NCBI RefSeq assembly: GCF_958450345.1
Contig: NC_088782.1
Span: 110,452,358-110,516,357, forward strand
DNA from: Calliphora vicina
Lineage: Eukaryota; Arthropoda; Insecta; Diptera; Calliphoridae
Length of the DNA: 64,000 nucleotides
Reading direction: 5' to 3'
Every line of letters begins with the position of its first letter. Position 1 is the first letter of the stretch. Shown piece after piece: positions 1 through 12,434 of this stretch. Both the position numbers and the translations under genes were made by a program. Under the pieces are notes generated by a model. It was not told the origin of the DNA. It did no database searches and saw only the letters and a program-made list of their open reading frames with translations.

Positions 1-593
1 TTTTTATGTAGATGACTCTTTTTAGATGATTCTTTTTAGATGATTCTTATATTTGTGATTTGTAAAACTGGACTGTGTATTTATAATTTACTTATTCCGA
101 TGGAATTTGAAGATATTGGCCTTATTTTAGTGGTATATTGATGTATATTCTTTTGTTGACTGGAATCCTTTGTTCCAAATGGAACAAGAAAATTTTTAGA
201 TAGAAATTCCAGACCTTTGTGAAAATCGAATGTTAAAATTTCAACACAATTACATATTTCACTAGCTTACCTTTTCAAAGAATTGAACGTTTATTTTCTA
301 AATAATATTCAATTATTTCGTTCTAATACACTGGCTATAGTGTCCTTTTGCAAAACGTTTTATTCTATATTTTATATTAAATATTTAAACTCGCGATATA
401 TGAAATATTCTATTTCCTTTTTCCGATTTGCTCAATTCAATTTTAAAATTTCAAATGAAAAATTTTAACATTTCTATGCTTTAATTTTCATAGATACTTC
501 GAAAAATAATTATTTGAGTATTTTTAAACTGAGCAAGTATTCAATACACTCAAACAAAAAAATATAAAAACTTGCCTCACAACTGGAGTAGAT
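1..593. other. AT-rich non-coding DNA
   Basis: No gene, RNA or repeat family is recognised. Short open frames here are AT-driven and lack family motifs. Confidence 0.5.
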
Positions 594-1036
594 TTGTGTC
601 TAGTCTGACTAGAGTTGGTTTGCCTCTAGTCTGACTAGAGTAAATTTGTCTCTAGTCTGACTAGAGTAAATTTGTCTCTAGTCTGACTAGAGTAAATTTG
701 TCTCTAGTCTGACTAGAGTAAATTTGTCTCTAGTCTGACTAGAGCAAATTTGTCTCTAGTCTGACTAGAGTAAATTTGTCTCTAGTCTGACTAGAATAAA
801 TTTGGCTCTAGTCTGACTAGAGTAAATTTGTATGTAGTCTGACTAGAGTAAATTTGTATGTAGTCTGACTAGAGTAAATTTGTCTCTAGTCTGACTAGAG
901 TAAATTTATCTCTAGTCTGACAGGAGTAGATTTGTGTCTAGTCTGACTAGAGTAGATTTGTCTTTAGTCTGACTAGAGTCTGGAGTAGATTTGTCTCTTG
1001 TCGGACTTTTGAAGATTTGACTCTAGTCTGACTTTT
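594..1036. repeat. 26-bp tandem array A (~17 units)
   Basis: Units start every 26 bp (for example at 601, 627 and 653). Each holds the dyad CTCTAGTCTGACTAGAG (8-bp arms around one T), followed by TAAATTTGT. Units at both ends are more diverged. The core is clearly related to the array at 43.9-45.3 kb, so both belong to one satellite family. There are no spacers, so this is not a CRISPR. Confidence 0.95.
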
Positions 1037-2580
1037 CTCTCAAGTAACGTCATGGCAACTCTGTTCTATATGTTTAAGAGTGTTTGTTTTTGTTTTTGTT
1101 TGTGTATATTTTATATTTGTTGTAGTTGTTGTTATTATTATTGCTATTATTTTGTTTAATTTGTGTTTGTTTGTATGTTGTTCACAAAAATACAAAAAAA
1201 AATAATACAGCAACAAATAAAACAACAACACAAAATTATTGTAAGGCGCGCGCTCGCGCAAAAAGTATGTCAAGGTTTTTTTGACGTTGCGTTAAGTTTT
1301 TTTTGTATTTTCAATTTTTTTTTTTAATTCACTCAATGTAGTAGTAGTGTTTGTTGGTGTAGTTGTAGTTGTTGTTGCTGTTGCTATTTAATACACAAGT
1401 ACAAGTATCATTATTATTATTATTATTATTGTTGTTGCTGTTGTTGTTGCTGCTGCTGTCATCATTGTAGTTGTTGCTGTGAGTATTTAAGTATTCAAGT
1501 GAAATACTACTACTAAATTAAAAGAAAGACAGAGAAAAAAACCCGCTATACATACTAATAAATACTAATAGTAGTAGAAATACAAAAATACAACCGATAT
1601 AGAAACAAACAACAACAACAAAAGCAACATCACTTGTTTATAGTGCATTCAGGTTGACGTTACTGGTGTTGTTTTTGTTATTATTACTATTATATCAGTT
1701 GTTGTAAATAGTTTACCTAAGTTTTAGTTTGTCTGTTTGGTTTAATTATATTTATTTGTTTGTTTGTTTATTATTAAATATAAATAAATAAATATATTTC
1801 GCTAATAATAAAAATAGTTTTAAACAAAGTTTTAGTCATCTTTCAACAACCCCCCTCCCCTAAGCCCCTTAATTTAAACTTTTGGTTTTTATTATTTTTA
1901 TATGGCTTTTTAATCATTTATCAATTAAAATTAAATTTCAAACCATGAGTTATGCACGAACACTAGATACATAAATCAATTACGTCTTAGTCATTTATTT
2001 CACACCACACCCTTAAGTCGTCTATGCCCATATGTATTTACTGAAATAATTTTAAATATTTATTAACAAAATATTTGAAATTTCTTGAAACTAAATTTAG
2101 TTTGAAACCAAGATAGTTGCCTTAATTTTACTGTCATGATAATAGTTGAGTCATGAAGACTCAGTAACTAGTACAACTAATAGAAATTCCACCATTAAGT
2201 GTTTCTTTTATAAAGGAGATAAGCTACTCATTGATCCCTCTTTTATTATTTTCTACAGTTTTAACTCTTAATTTTCCTTTCTAAAAACAGAAACTTAGAT
2301 TTTGTAAAAATAAATTTCACTGGAGAACTGAAATTAACCTTTCTCAATATCATTTCGCTTTTTTAGCATGGATCACAACTTGTCTATTGGATGACAACCG
2401 AGAAGTACCATCCTCTGTATGCTTTCGAACGCTTGCTCTCTTGATTGCAGTTAATCTGTATAAAAAGCCATCTTAAGCTCTACGTGTCAGATGATCTTTT
2501 GGTCAAGCAAGTGACTTCGAATTCAAGTATCAGACTCTACATTGCAAATACAGGGCATCTGAGAAATTAGAGTCGGACTA
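1037..2580. other. Non-coding, simple-sequence rich
   Basis: Contains GTT/ATT-type trinucleotide runs (about 1080-1160 and 1365-1465), CAA runs near 1608 and GTTT/AATA runs near 1755-1795. From about 1850 to 2580 I see nothing identifiable. Such tracts are common between fly genes. Confidence 0.6.
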
Positions 2581-4135
2581 GTTTTGCAACAAAGGAGCTT
2601 CGGCCGAGACTTCGGTTGTCTGTTCAAGACAGAGGCTTCGGCCAACTGTTCAATAGAGAGGAGCTGACTGTTCAATACAGAGGGGCTTCGGCCGATTGTT
2701 CATGACAAAGATGCTTCGGTCAACTGTTTAATACATAGACTTTGGTCGTCTGTTCAGTACGGGAGCTTTAGCCGAATGTTCAAGAGAGAGGCTTCGGCCA
2801 ACTGTTCAATACATAGAAGCTTCGGCAATACAGAGACTTTGGTCGTCTGTTCAGTACAGGAGCTTCGTCCGACTGTTCAAGACAGAGGCTTCGGGTAACT
2901 GTTCAATACAGAGACTTTGGTCGTCTGTTCATTACAGGAGATTCGGCCGACTGTTCAAGACAGAGGATTCGGCCAACTGCTCAATATAAAGGAGCATCGG
3001 CCGACTGTTCAAGACAGAGGCTTCTGTCAACTGTTTAATAAAGAGACTTCGGTCGTCTATTCAGTACAGGAGCTTCGGCCGACTGTTCAAGACAGAGGCT
3101 TCGGGCAACAGACAGAGGCTTCGGGCAACTGTTCAATACAGAGACTTTGGTGGTCTGTTCATTACAGGAGATTCGGCCGACTGTTCAAGACAGAGGATTC
3201 GGCCAACTGCTCAATATAAAGGAGCATCGGCCGACTGTTCAAGACAGAGGCTTCTGTCAACTGTTTAATAAAGAGACTTCGGTCGTCTATTCAGTACAGG
3301 AGCTTCGGCCGACTGTTCAAGACAGAGACTTCGGCCAACTGTTCAATACAGAGGGGTTTAGGCCGACTGTTCAAGACAGAGGCTTCGGCCAACTGTTTAA
3401 TGCAGAGACTTTGGTTGTCTGTTCAGTACAGGAGCTTCGGCCGACTGTTCAAGACAGAGGCTTCGGCCAACTGTTCAATACAGAGGGACATCGGCTGACT
3501 GTTCAAGAGAGAGACTTTGGCCAACTGTTCAATACAGATACTTTGGTCGTCTGTTCAGTACAGGAGCTTCGGCTGACTGTTCACGACAGAGACTTTGGCC
3601 GACTGTTCAAGACAGAGAAACTTCGGCCAACTGTTCAATACAGAGGCTTAAGCCAACTATTTAATACAGAGACTTTGGTCGTCTGTTGAGTACAGGAGCT
3701 TCGTCCGACTGTTCAAGACAGAGACTTCGGCCTACTGTTCAATAAATAGACTTCGGTCGTCTGTTCAGTACAGCTGTATTGAACTGCTGTTCAAGATAGA
3801 GGCTTCAGCCAACTGTTCAAGACAGAGGCTTCGGTCAAGAGTTTAATATAGAGACTTCGGTCGTCTGTTCAGTACAAGAGTTTCGGCCTACTTTTCAAGA
3901 CAGAGACTTCAGTCGACTGTTGAAGACAGAGGCTTCGGCCAAGAGTTTAATACAGAAATTCCGGTCGTCTGTTCAGTACAGGACTTTCGGCCGACTGTTC
4001 AAGATAGAGACTTCGGCCAACTGTTTAATATATAAACCTCGATCATCTGTTCAGTAAAGGAGCTTCAGCCAACTGTTCAATACAGAGACTTCGGTTGTTT
4101 GTTCAATACAGGGGCTTCAACCGACTGTCGTAATA
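2581..4135. repeat. 26-bp tandem array B with 78-bp higher-order unit
   Basis: The basic unit is 26 bp, built on GGCTTCGGCCGACTG followed by TTCAAGACAGA, and contains the 8-bp palindrome TCGGCCGA. Three variants alternate ('ggccgactgttcaagac', 'ggccaactgttcaatac', 'ggtcgtctgttcagtac'), giving a 78-bp higher-order repeat. About 190 bp near 2906-3095 recur at 3136-3325, a recent local duplication. Because 78 is a multiple of three, long open frames arise (2917-3219, 3147-3689) encoding a repeated VQDRGFGQLF peptide. I regard these as by-products. Confidence 0.9.
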
Positions 4136-4518
4136 TAACATTTCAAACAGGAGCTCATCAAACTTCTTTTCCCGGAAGTAATAAGCTGGATATCCACATA
4201 TAAATAGAATATTCAACGCATATCTTCCTACCATTATGACGCTATATTAAGGCATTGTTAATGGGCCTTTGGAAAATCGAAAAACAAGCCAGAAGAATAG
4301 CATTTCTTTTCAACGGATCAAGGTAATTGCCTGACGATTAAGAATATGCATTGATTTGGCAGTGTAATCCTGGGTTTTAAACTGGTTAATATTAAACAAC
4401 CATGTATTTGGGCACTAAGATTTAGAAACTTACGTAAATATCTCAAGTTCATTGTCATGAGGGAAAACAAAACTGTAGTCCATCATGTTCTGTTTGGAAT
4501 AAATTGATAAAATTTTCA
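4136..4518. other. Unassigned non-coding DNA
   Basis: No gene is recognised. The phrase 'catgttctgtttggaata' near 4485 also occurs in the diverged repeats at 9-10.7 kb, so part may be a stray unit of that family. Confidence 0.4.
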
Positions 4519-4943
4519 TTATTGCGGTGGCGAAAATCTGTATAATATGAAACAATCATCTACCTTCTCTGATGATTCGTATGGTACCCAATTTCTCTGC
4601 TTCTGAATGAATCCTGCTGCTCGCAAACGTTTTGAAATTGCTAATTGAGTAGCTCCCAATGATTTTGCAAGCCCTTGTTGAGTTGTACAACAATCGTGAT
4701 GAAGTAATGTCTCCAATTCTTGGTCTTTAAACTTTTTTGGCTGGCTGGGCGATGTCTTCCTTGTTAAAATCACCACTTATTTACCGAACGAACTATTTTT
4801 CGCACATTAAAACCGATTTAACACATTCACCATAAGCTTTGGTGTGCCGATAATATCGGTGTGCTTCAGTGACACTTTTTTTCTAATTAAATAAGTAAAG
4901 CAAAACTTCCGCCATACGATTTGTTGGTACAAAATTCGACATT
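4519..4943 (-). mobile_element. mariner relic, transposase N-terminal fragment
   Basis: The minus strand at 4519-4776 encodes ~70 residues resembling the N-terminal DNA-binding part of a mariner transposase: 'TQQGLAKSLGATQLAISKRL' (helix-turn-helix), then 'GFIQKQRNWVPYE' (the conserved WVP.E linker). The DNA upstream (about 4777-4943) matches by eye the leader of the full-length mariner at 36.6-36.8 kb ('cattcaccataagctttgg', 'gttggtacaaaattc'). The catalytic domain is missing. It is a dead fragment of the same family as the copies at 7.0, 28.5 and 35.7 kb. Confidence 0.85.
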
Positions 4944-4959
4944 AGGTTAGGATAACAGG

Positions 4960-5300
4960 AAGCCGCATGGTAGAGACAGGAAAGAGAGCAGCTGACTTGG
5001 GTCCAAACAGTAGGTGCCTTTGTGTTACCTAAAAATAGAAATAAAACAGGGGCATATAGAAATGAAAAGAGAAGGAGAAAGTCAGATAAAATAAAGGAGT
5101 AGAAGGAGTAAAGAAGAAGGAGGTCGGAAAAAGACAGGAGACAGGAGAAAAGAACTTGGGTCCGAACAGTAGGTCCCTTTGTGTTACCTGAAAATATAAA
5201 TAAAACAGATGAAAAGAGAATGAGAAAGTCAGATAGAATAAAGGAATAGAAGCAGTAAAGAGGAAGGAGGTTAAAAGAAGAGATGTAAGGAGAATAGTAT
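4960..5300. repeat. Purine-rich tandem duplication (2 x ~159 bp)
   Basis: 'cttgggtcc.aacagtagg' followed by a GA/AAG-rich stretch occurs at about 4996 and again at 5155. The second copy lacks a short internal segment. No coding potential is seen. Confidence 0.8.
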
Positions 5301-7019
5301 GACAGTCTTTGACGGATATTAGGTGATTCCTTGAAGATTCCCGTGTCTGGCTTGATTAGCCAATTGATATTCCTAATAAAAGCATTGATGCATTCTAACT
5401 TCTTGTTCGAAAGCTCCGAAAGACTATTTTAGAAACGATGTGCCATCTATTGCAAATCCTGCAATATTATTAGTTATAATTGTATTCATCGTTAGCTTTC
5501 ATGAGACTTGAACCAGGGAAAACCTGAAATGAAATTTGAAATTTCATAATGGGACTTTGCTTTGTTTGAGTACAAATTGTCTTAATTAAGAGGAGACATT
5601 ATAACATTTTCAGGAAGAACGAATTGAAGTGTTGCAGTAATGTTGAAACATTTCATTGTTTGAGTGTCTTTATTAAGAGGAGACTTCCAGGAAGAACCAA
5701 TTAACATCGGGCAAAACAAAATGATGTGAAAGTTAGGACAATTTTCTGGGGACGAATGTTAGGTTAAGACCCCAACAAGTGAATTATTTGGAGTGCTAAC
5801 CCTCCAAGTGGTAAACAAAGAAGAACGACCACCTCAAGCTAAAATTTAATTCCTCAATTCTTCTGTCTGTCCTGGAAGGTTACAAAAAACACTTAGAGTG
5901 TTTCAAAAATAATAGATTGAAAATTTAAATCCCTGTTTTAAGTTGTAGGCCAACTAATCCTTAAACAACAACCCATCACTTGTTCAAAATTTTGTGAAAT
6001 TGAAACTGTATTAATATTAAAACCTCCTAGATTCCAAAACTTCCCTTATTATGTTTCAAGTTCATTACTTTAAAGAAAAACTTCACTCATTACGAATTTT
6101 TTTTTTTTTGTGCATTTTTGTTCACTCAATTAAGAGTCCTTAAACACGGACATGACAAACATTTTCCAAACTTTAACACAAATTGAAGTCAAATGAAAAA
6201 GGATATTTTAACTGTTCTAAACATTGTGTGTGTGTGTTGTTGACCAACTTTATTGCTTTTTAGTAGGTCATGTTCCAGTTAATGGCGTTTTATTACTCTC
6301 TTCTCTTTCGTTTAACACTCTCTAAAAAGTAACTTTTGGTTACTGTTGGTTACTGAAGACCAACTAACTAACGAACATGGAAATAAACCCAAAAATAAAC
6401 GAGAAAATCTCCAAAAACAAACGCATCAGATACAAGACAGTAACATTAAAAAAATATTTAAGCCATAACCACAGAAATTTTCTAGGAATTTTCTACTAAC
6501 TACCATTTCATTTCCTACCCACCTCCAACTGTTTTACCAACATTTTGGGGGAAGGAAATGTTGCTACAACACCCACCCACCAAAAAAACCATTAAATAAC
6601 TGGGTATTACACATTCCATGACCCATAAAACTTTGAATTTCCACACATACATTTGTACATGAATCAGAGAAGAAGCATATTCCAACAATTACAATATTAA
6701 GCAACAACAGAAAAGCTTGCTCATAAACATGTATAAAATTTCCAAAATTTTGTTGGGATAATGATGATGTTTTGTTGCTTTATAATGTAGGAAATATTCA
6801 TAGGCTTTTATATGGGTTTTGTGTGTTTGAGTGTTTCTAAGTGCTCAAAGATACCACATTTTTCTGAACCTTACACAATAGTATTCCTGGTGTGACTTTC
6901 TTGTTGCGAAGACATTGTTCTCATAATAGAAGGAACCAGAGATTATTTATAATACAAGCATTAATGTTATTTGGAAATAGATTCACAGTGCGGCACAAGG
7001 AAATAGCACAAATTATTTA
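5301..7019. other. Unassigned non-coding DNA
   Basis: Short phrases repeat locally: 'aagaggagac' near 5588 and 5674, and 'aggaagaac' near 5613 and 5688. They resemble, on the opposite strand, the 'tgtctcctctta' phrase at 8 kb. No gene is recognised. Confidence 0.4.
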
Positions 7020-7885
7020 GTTTACTTTCGTTTTTCAATCTAATAAAGTATTTCCCATCTTTCTGGCAACATATGGATTCGGAGCCAATTGAACTCTTCA
7101 TCTGTTGAGGCCAAGAACGAATCAAGCCAATTTTGGATACTCTGTTCCAAAGTGAAGCGTATCCCAGAGAAAGAGCGTTCTGCATCGATTGAAACAAATA
7201 GTATTGGGACGGAGTGAGGCAAAACTTCCCAACTACTTCTAAATAGTTTTTTACAGGTATTGCAACATGTGGCCTAGCGTTGTCATGATGGAATATTACG
7301 ATTTCATGTCTGGCCGCATATTCTGGCCTAATTTTCGGCCAATGATCGCTTCAAATGAATCAATTGCGTTCGGTACAGGTTCCCAGTGATGGTCTAACCA
7401 GATTTCTGCAACTCTTAATAGATAGGATCCTTTTACTCCCCCCAAATACAGAGCATCACCTTAGCGCCATGGATATTTGGCTTTGGTATCGATTCGGTTG
7501 ATTGACCGGGCTTCACATACGATCTCTTATGCTTCGGTTTATCGTAATGGATCCATTTTTCATCGCTAGCAAAAATGATTTCCTTTTATAGTGTTCAAGC
7601 ATCATTTTGGACATGCAGAATCGTCTCTCGGCTTCAATTCGTATGGTAGCCAATTTCTCTGCTTTTGGAAGAATCCTACTGCTCGAAAACAGATTGAGCA
7701 ACTCGCAATGATTTTCCAAGCACTTGTCTCCAATTCTTGGACTTAAAAGCTTTTTTGGCTGGCCTGGCTTGATCTTTGTCTTCCGTGTCAAAATCACGTC
7801 TTCTGAACCGCACAAATCATCACTCTCACGGTGAAACACATTCAGCATTTATTGTAAATCCTGCATTTTTAAGACTTCCTTGAGC
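7020..7885 (-). mobile_element. mariner relic, internally deleted
   Basis: The minus strand carries the C-terminus of a mariner transposase at 7040-7222 ('FTLEQSIQNWLDSFLAS', 'IHMLPERWE') and the N-terminal/middle part at 7513-7848 ('KPGQPKK', 'ERRFCMSKMMLEHYKRKSFL', then 'AMKNGSITINRS' where functional relatives read GDEKWI...NPKR). Frames are broken. The catalytic stretch between (about 7222-7512) survives only in pieces, for example 'gcaacatgtggcctagcgtt', antisense to HDNARPHVA. About 7857-7885 resembles the 5' end of the 35.7-kb mariner ('tattgtaaatc.tgcatttttaag'). Confidence 0.85.
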
Positions 7886-8290
7886 TGGTCGTTCGTTATT
7901 TGGAAGTTGGAGAATAACTCTTCAATTAATTCACTTGTTAAGGTCTGCCCTAAATGTCTCCTCGTTCTGTTCTGCCACGATTGGTTGGTTCCTTCAGTAA
8001 TGTCTCCTCTTAGTTAAGACAATTTGCACTCAAACAGTTCAATGTCCCACTATCACTGCAGCTTACCCAATTTCAGTGTTTCACTGGTGAAAGTCTTGAG
8101 CTGGTCGTTCGTTATTTGGAAGTTGGGGAATAAGTCTTCAATTAATTCACTAGTTAAGCTCTGTCCTAAATGTCTCCTCGTTCTGTTCTGCCAAGTTTGG
8201 TTGGTTCCTTCAGGAATGTCTCCTCTTAGTTAAGATAATTTGCACAGTTCAATGTCCCACTAGTACTGCAGCATATCCGATTTCAGTTGT
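7870..8290. repeat. Tandem duplication, 2 x ~227 bp
   Basis: 'gagctggtcgttcgttattt' starts at about 7872 and 8099. Both units continue through 'tgtctcctcgttctgttctg' and 'aatgtctcctcttagttaag' to 'cactgcagc' / 'tactgcagc'. The first unit abuts the end of the mariner relic. No gene is seen. Confidence 0.85.
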
Positions 8291-8880
8291 TCACTAGTGA
8301 AAGTCTTATCAATGCTCACGAACAATAGAATTCCAGCTATAACTAACTCCTGCAGTTGAATAGGCACATCAATTAGTCTGTCTAACTAGGTTCCAAGAGA
8401 GACACCGGCACATCGCTTAGTTAACTATATAAGCTAGTGTCTGCAATCTCGTTGAGAACTGATCGAACTTGCTGGAAATGGATCCCATATAGGGACTTTC
8501 TAAAACTTTGTTGGCTGCCTATCTTTCGTTGTAACTATGAACCTTCAATTTAATGCGGTTTTGTGATCAAAAGTTCTTGTGAAATAATCAATTAACTAAT
8601 CCTACCCATCTTTCTTCTCAGATGATTTTTGGAAACTTCAGAAATGAGCTCTATCTGTCTAAGGAATCAAACTTCATCTTGAAGATTGTGAAACGAAAGT
8701 TTTTTATTTGAATGTTTGGAATTAACTCTCCAAATAGTTCACTAGTTAGGGTCTGAACCAATTGGAGTATCCTGACAATCGTCTTCTGTAAATTGCCATA
8801 AATTTCTTGTAATTGTGATCTGCTAAGACTTGATGGTTTTTCCTGGAAAGTATTAAGAGAACTTGCTTTGAAACAACGCA
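8291..8880. other. Unassigned non-coding DNA
   Basis: No gene or named repeat is recognised. Phrases near 8720-8760 ('aactctccaaatagttcact') faintly recall the 7.9-8.2 kb duplication, so this may be older material of the same array. Confidence 0.35.
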
Positions 8881-10775
8881 ATGTTCCACCACAAGATTAA
8901 GATCCGAAGTTTGTTATTCTGGGAAAAGAACGTCTGTATTAAGATAGATCCAGAAAATTTTCAGTCGTTTGTTGATCTTTGACATCCTAAATCTTCGTTT
9001 CTTCAATATGCAGCCATCTAGCATTCAAACTTATTGAATTTTCCATAATTGAACTTTCCAATCCATCTTCCCTGCTTACTGAAGTATCCTTAGAGATATG
9101 AATATCTTTCAACTGATAGCAAACGACTCTTGACAAATTTGTTCTGACAAAGATCATAAAAATCGTCTAATAATTGATGATTGAAAAACTCAAATCTACA
9201 TTGGCATCTTCGTTAGGATCTGAAGTTTCTTCTGCTACATTGTGGATCTTTGACTTCCTAAATCTTCATTTCTTCAATATGAATCCATCCACCTTTCCAA
9301 CTTATTGAACTTTCCGTAAAGATCTTAAATTTGTCCTCATGGGGCAAAAAACTCTTGACAATGTTGTTCTGTTTGAAAAACATCAAGGAAGGATTGTCTA
9401 CCAATTAAGAATCTGCAGTGAGTCTAAAGATATATTTGTTTCAAATTCAATAATATTAAACTCCAATCTATCCTCCGCATAGATCCCAAGTTCCTCAATC
9501 TGGGTCAAGAAACTCTTGGCAAAGTGTTTCTGTTTGGAATACATCAGGGAAATTGTCTACCAATTAAGAATCTGTATTGATTTTGCCAGCCTAAATGAAA
9601 TCATCCTTTCAAATTGTATAATATGAAACTTCAATCTATCTTTTCTGCTTACTGAAGTCTCCTTAAAGATCTGAAGTTCTTTAAGGAGACTTCAGAATTT
9701 TTGGCAGATCATGAAAATCGTCTGCTAATAAAATACCCATCCATCCATCAAAGTTGTTCTGTTTGGCAGAGATCATGAAAATCGTCTGCTAATTGAAGAT
9801 TAAAAGATTAATGATATCTTCGTTTGAAATTTAATGATATAAAATACCCATCCATCCACATTAACAACTTCGTTAAGATCGGAAGTTTGGTTCTCCTTGA
9901 TTGGGTATCTTTGACATCCCAAATCTTCATTTCTTCAATATGCAACCATCTACAATTCCAACTTATAGAACTTTCGGCATAGATCACAAGTTTTTCTTCA
10001 AGCAGCAAGAAACTCTTAACAACATTGTTCTGTTTGGAATAGATCAAGAAAATTATCTGCCGATTTAGAATATGCGTGGATTAGCCTGCCTAAATTAAAT
10101 CATCCTTATAAATTGAATAGTATTAAACTCAAATCTATCTTCCGTGCTTACTGAAGTCTCCTTAAAGATCTGAAGTTCATCCAACTGATACCAAAAAACT
10201 CTTGACAAAGTTGTTCTGTTTGACAAAGATCATGAAAATCGTCGGCTAATTGAGGATTAAAAGTCTATTGATCTCTGATCTCCATCCACATTCACAACTT
10301 CCTTAAGATCGGTAGATTGTTCTCCTCGATTGGGGATCTTTGACATCCTAAATCTTCATTTCTTCCATATGCAACCATCTACATTTCCAACTTATAGAAC
10401 TTTTGGCAGAGATCATAAGTTATTCTTCAAGGGGCAAGAAAATCTTAGCAATGTTCTTTTGTTTCTTCTGGAGAAAATGAACTTTCAATCATGCTGTTCG
10501 GTTTGGAATAGATTGAGAAAATTGGCCGAAGATTACAAGTCTATATAGAATCGACAGCCAAAATTTTCGATTCAAATTTAAGATACTTTAGAAACTTTAG
10601 AAATTATTTCAAGTTTGTCTGGGACAAAAACAAAACTCTTGATAAAGTTCCTTTGTTTGGAATAGATAGAGGAGATTGCCAAACAGTTAAGGATCTTTAC
10701 TGATTTGACAGCCTAAATCATCATTCCAAATTGAATAATATGAAACCCCTTTTAACCTTGTTAGCTGATTGAAAT
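8880..10775. repeat. Diverged tandem/dispersed repeat block
   Basis: Several phrases recur in the same order: 'cttcaatatgcaaccatcta' (near 9001, 9272, 9933, 10363), 'aactcttgacaaagttgttc' (near 9126, 9352, 10198), 'tctgtttggaatagatc' and 'gaaaatcgtctgctaatt'. Spacings are uneven (about 270-660 bp), as in an old array with deletions. No coding motif was found on either strand. Confidence 0.75.
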
Positions 10776-11695
10776 TGAAGCTAATCTAAGACTTTATAAA
10801 GATCTAAAAATTAAACTAATCTAAGATTTTATAAAGACCTACCAATGAAGCTAATCTAAGACTTTATGAAGACCTACGATTGAAGCTAATTTACGACTTC
10901 GATTGAAGCCAAAGTAAGATTTCTTAAAGACATACGATTGAAGCTAATGTAAGATTTATAAAGACCTGTGATTGAGGCTAATCTAAGACTTTGTAAAGAT
11001 CTGTGATTGAAGCTAATTTAAGACTCAATAAAAACCTTGGATTGAAGCCAAAGTAAGACTTCTTAAAGACCTACGATTGAAGCTAATCTATGATTTATAA
11101 AGACCTACAAATGAAGCTAATCTAAGACTTTATAAAGACCTTAGACTGAGCTAATCTAAGACTTTATAAAGACCTAGGATTGAAGCTAATCTAAGTCTAC
11201 ATAAGGACCTACGATTGAAGCTGAACTAAGACTTTATAAAGACTACGATTGCAGATAATCTAAGACTCTATAAAGACCTTCGATTGAAGATAATCTAAGA
11301 CTCTATAGAGGCCTTCGATTGAAGCTAATCTAAGTCTACATAAAGACCTTAGACTGAAGCTAATTTAAGACTTTATAAAGACCTACTATTGAAGCTAATC
11401 TAAGACTTTATAAAGACCTACGATTGAAGCTAATCGAAGTCTACATAAAGAACTTCGATTGCAGCTAATTTAAGACTTTATAAAGTTCTTCGATTGAAGC
11501 TTATCTAAGACTTTATAAAGTCCTACGAATGAAGCTAATTTAAGACTTCGATTGAAGCCAAAGTAAGACTTCTTAAAGACCTACGATTGAGCTAATATAA
11601 GACTTCATAAAGACCTAAGATTGAGGCTAATCTCAAGCTGGAGCTATTTTAAGACTTTATAAAGACCTAAGATTGAAGCTAGTAAAAGCCCTAAT
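10776..11695. repeat. 35-bp tandem array (~25 units)
   Basis: The unit is 'gattgaagctaatctaag' followed by 'actttataaagacctac' (35 bp), with many single-base and indel variants across ~0.9 kb. It is non-coding and follows directly on the diverged block to its left. Confidence 0.95.
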
Positions 11696-12434
11696 AAATC
11701 CCTGCTATATATTTCCTCATTAATGTATTGGACTTGTTACCACACATAACTCATGCTGGGTTGACGCAGGCATATGATTGTGTATGTTAAGAAGGGAACA
11801 TTTATTTCTTTATTTTGTACAGCCTGCCCTTAATTTCTAAACAAACATAACAGAAATTCACGCTAAATGAAAAGAAAAACACCCACTCCCAGCAATTCAA
11901 ATACTAAACCCCCCACGTATCCTTAACAATGTTACATTTCTGTAATTATTTCTATCAGAAAAAGGGAAAACTAGCTCTCTCTTGTGTTATAAAAAAAACA
12001 CTCTTTTTTCCTATTTAAATTAAGTTCTCTCTTTCTGTTAACCTTAATTTATGACAACAGTAGCAAAAAAAAAAAAAAATTAAAAAATTAAATAAGAAAA
12101 AGAAGACGATGAAAATTTAAATGAAAATGAAATTAATCTCTCTAACATAGACCTGAATCTGTTGTTGGTTTGATACGTTTTATACGTTGCTGAGCGCTGC
12201 TGCTGTTTCAAAAGTAGGTCAAGCAGAGCTGGTATGAAAAGTGGTGACAGCCAGCCAGCCAGCTAGTCAGCGTGCTAGCCAGCCATAGACGGCATAGACG
12301 ACGTTAGTGACAGTTGTTGGCTGTGGCCGACTGAACGTGCAACACACATACAAAATGAAAAACAGAACTACACTTTCACTTATTACATTATTCAATAATA
12401 TATAAAAGAGTAACGTTACTAAAAGAGTAAAAGT
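11696..12434. other. Unassigned non-coding DNA
   Basis: Contains an A-run near 12066 and a CAGC-rich stretch (12249-12285) next to the downstream repeat. No gene is seen. Confidence 0.4.

Noticed and set aside
594..1036. CRISPR-like look of regularly spaced palindromic repeats
   Set aside because: Units are head-to-tail with no unique spacers and the context is a fly genome, so this is a satellite.
3147..3689. 180-codon open frame with repeated VQDRGFGQLF
   Set aside because: It is wholly within a tandem array whose 78-bp period keeps the frame. There is no promoter, splice or family evidence.
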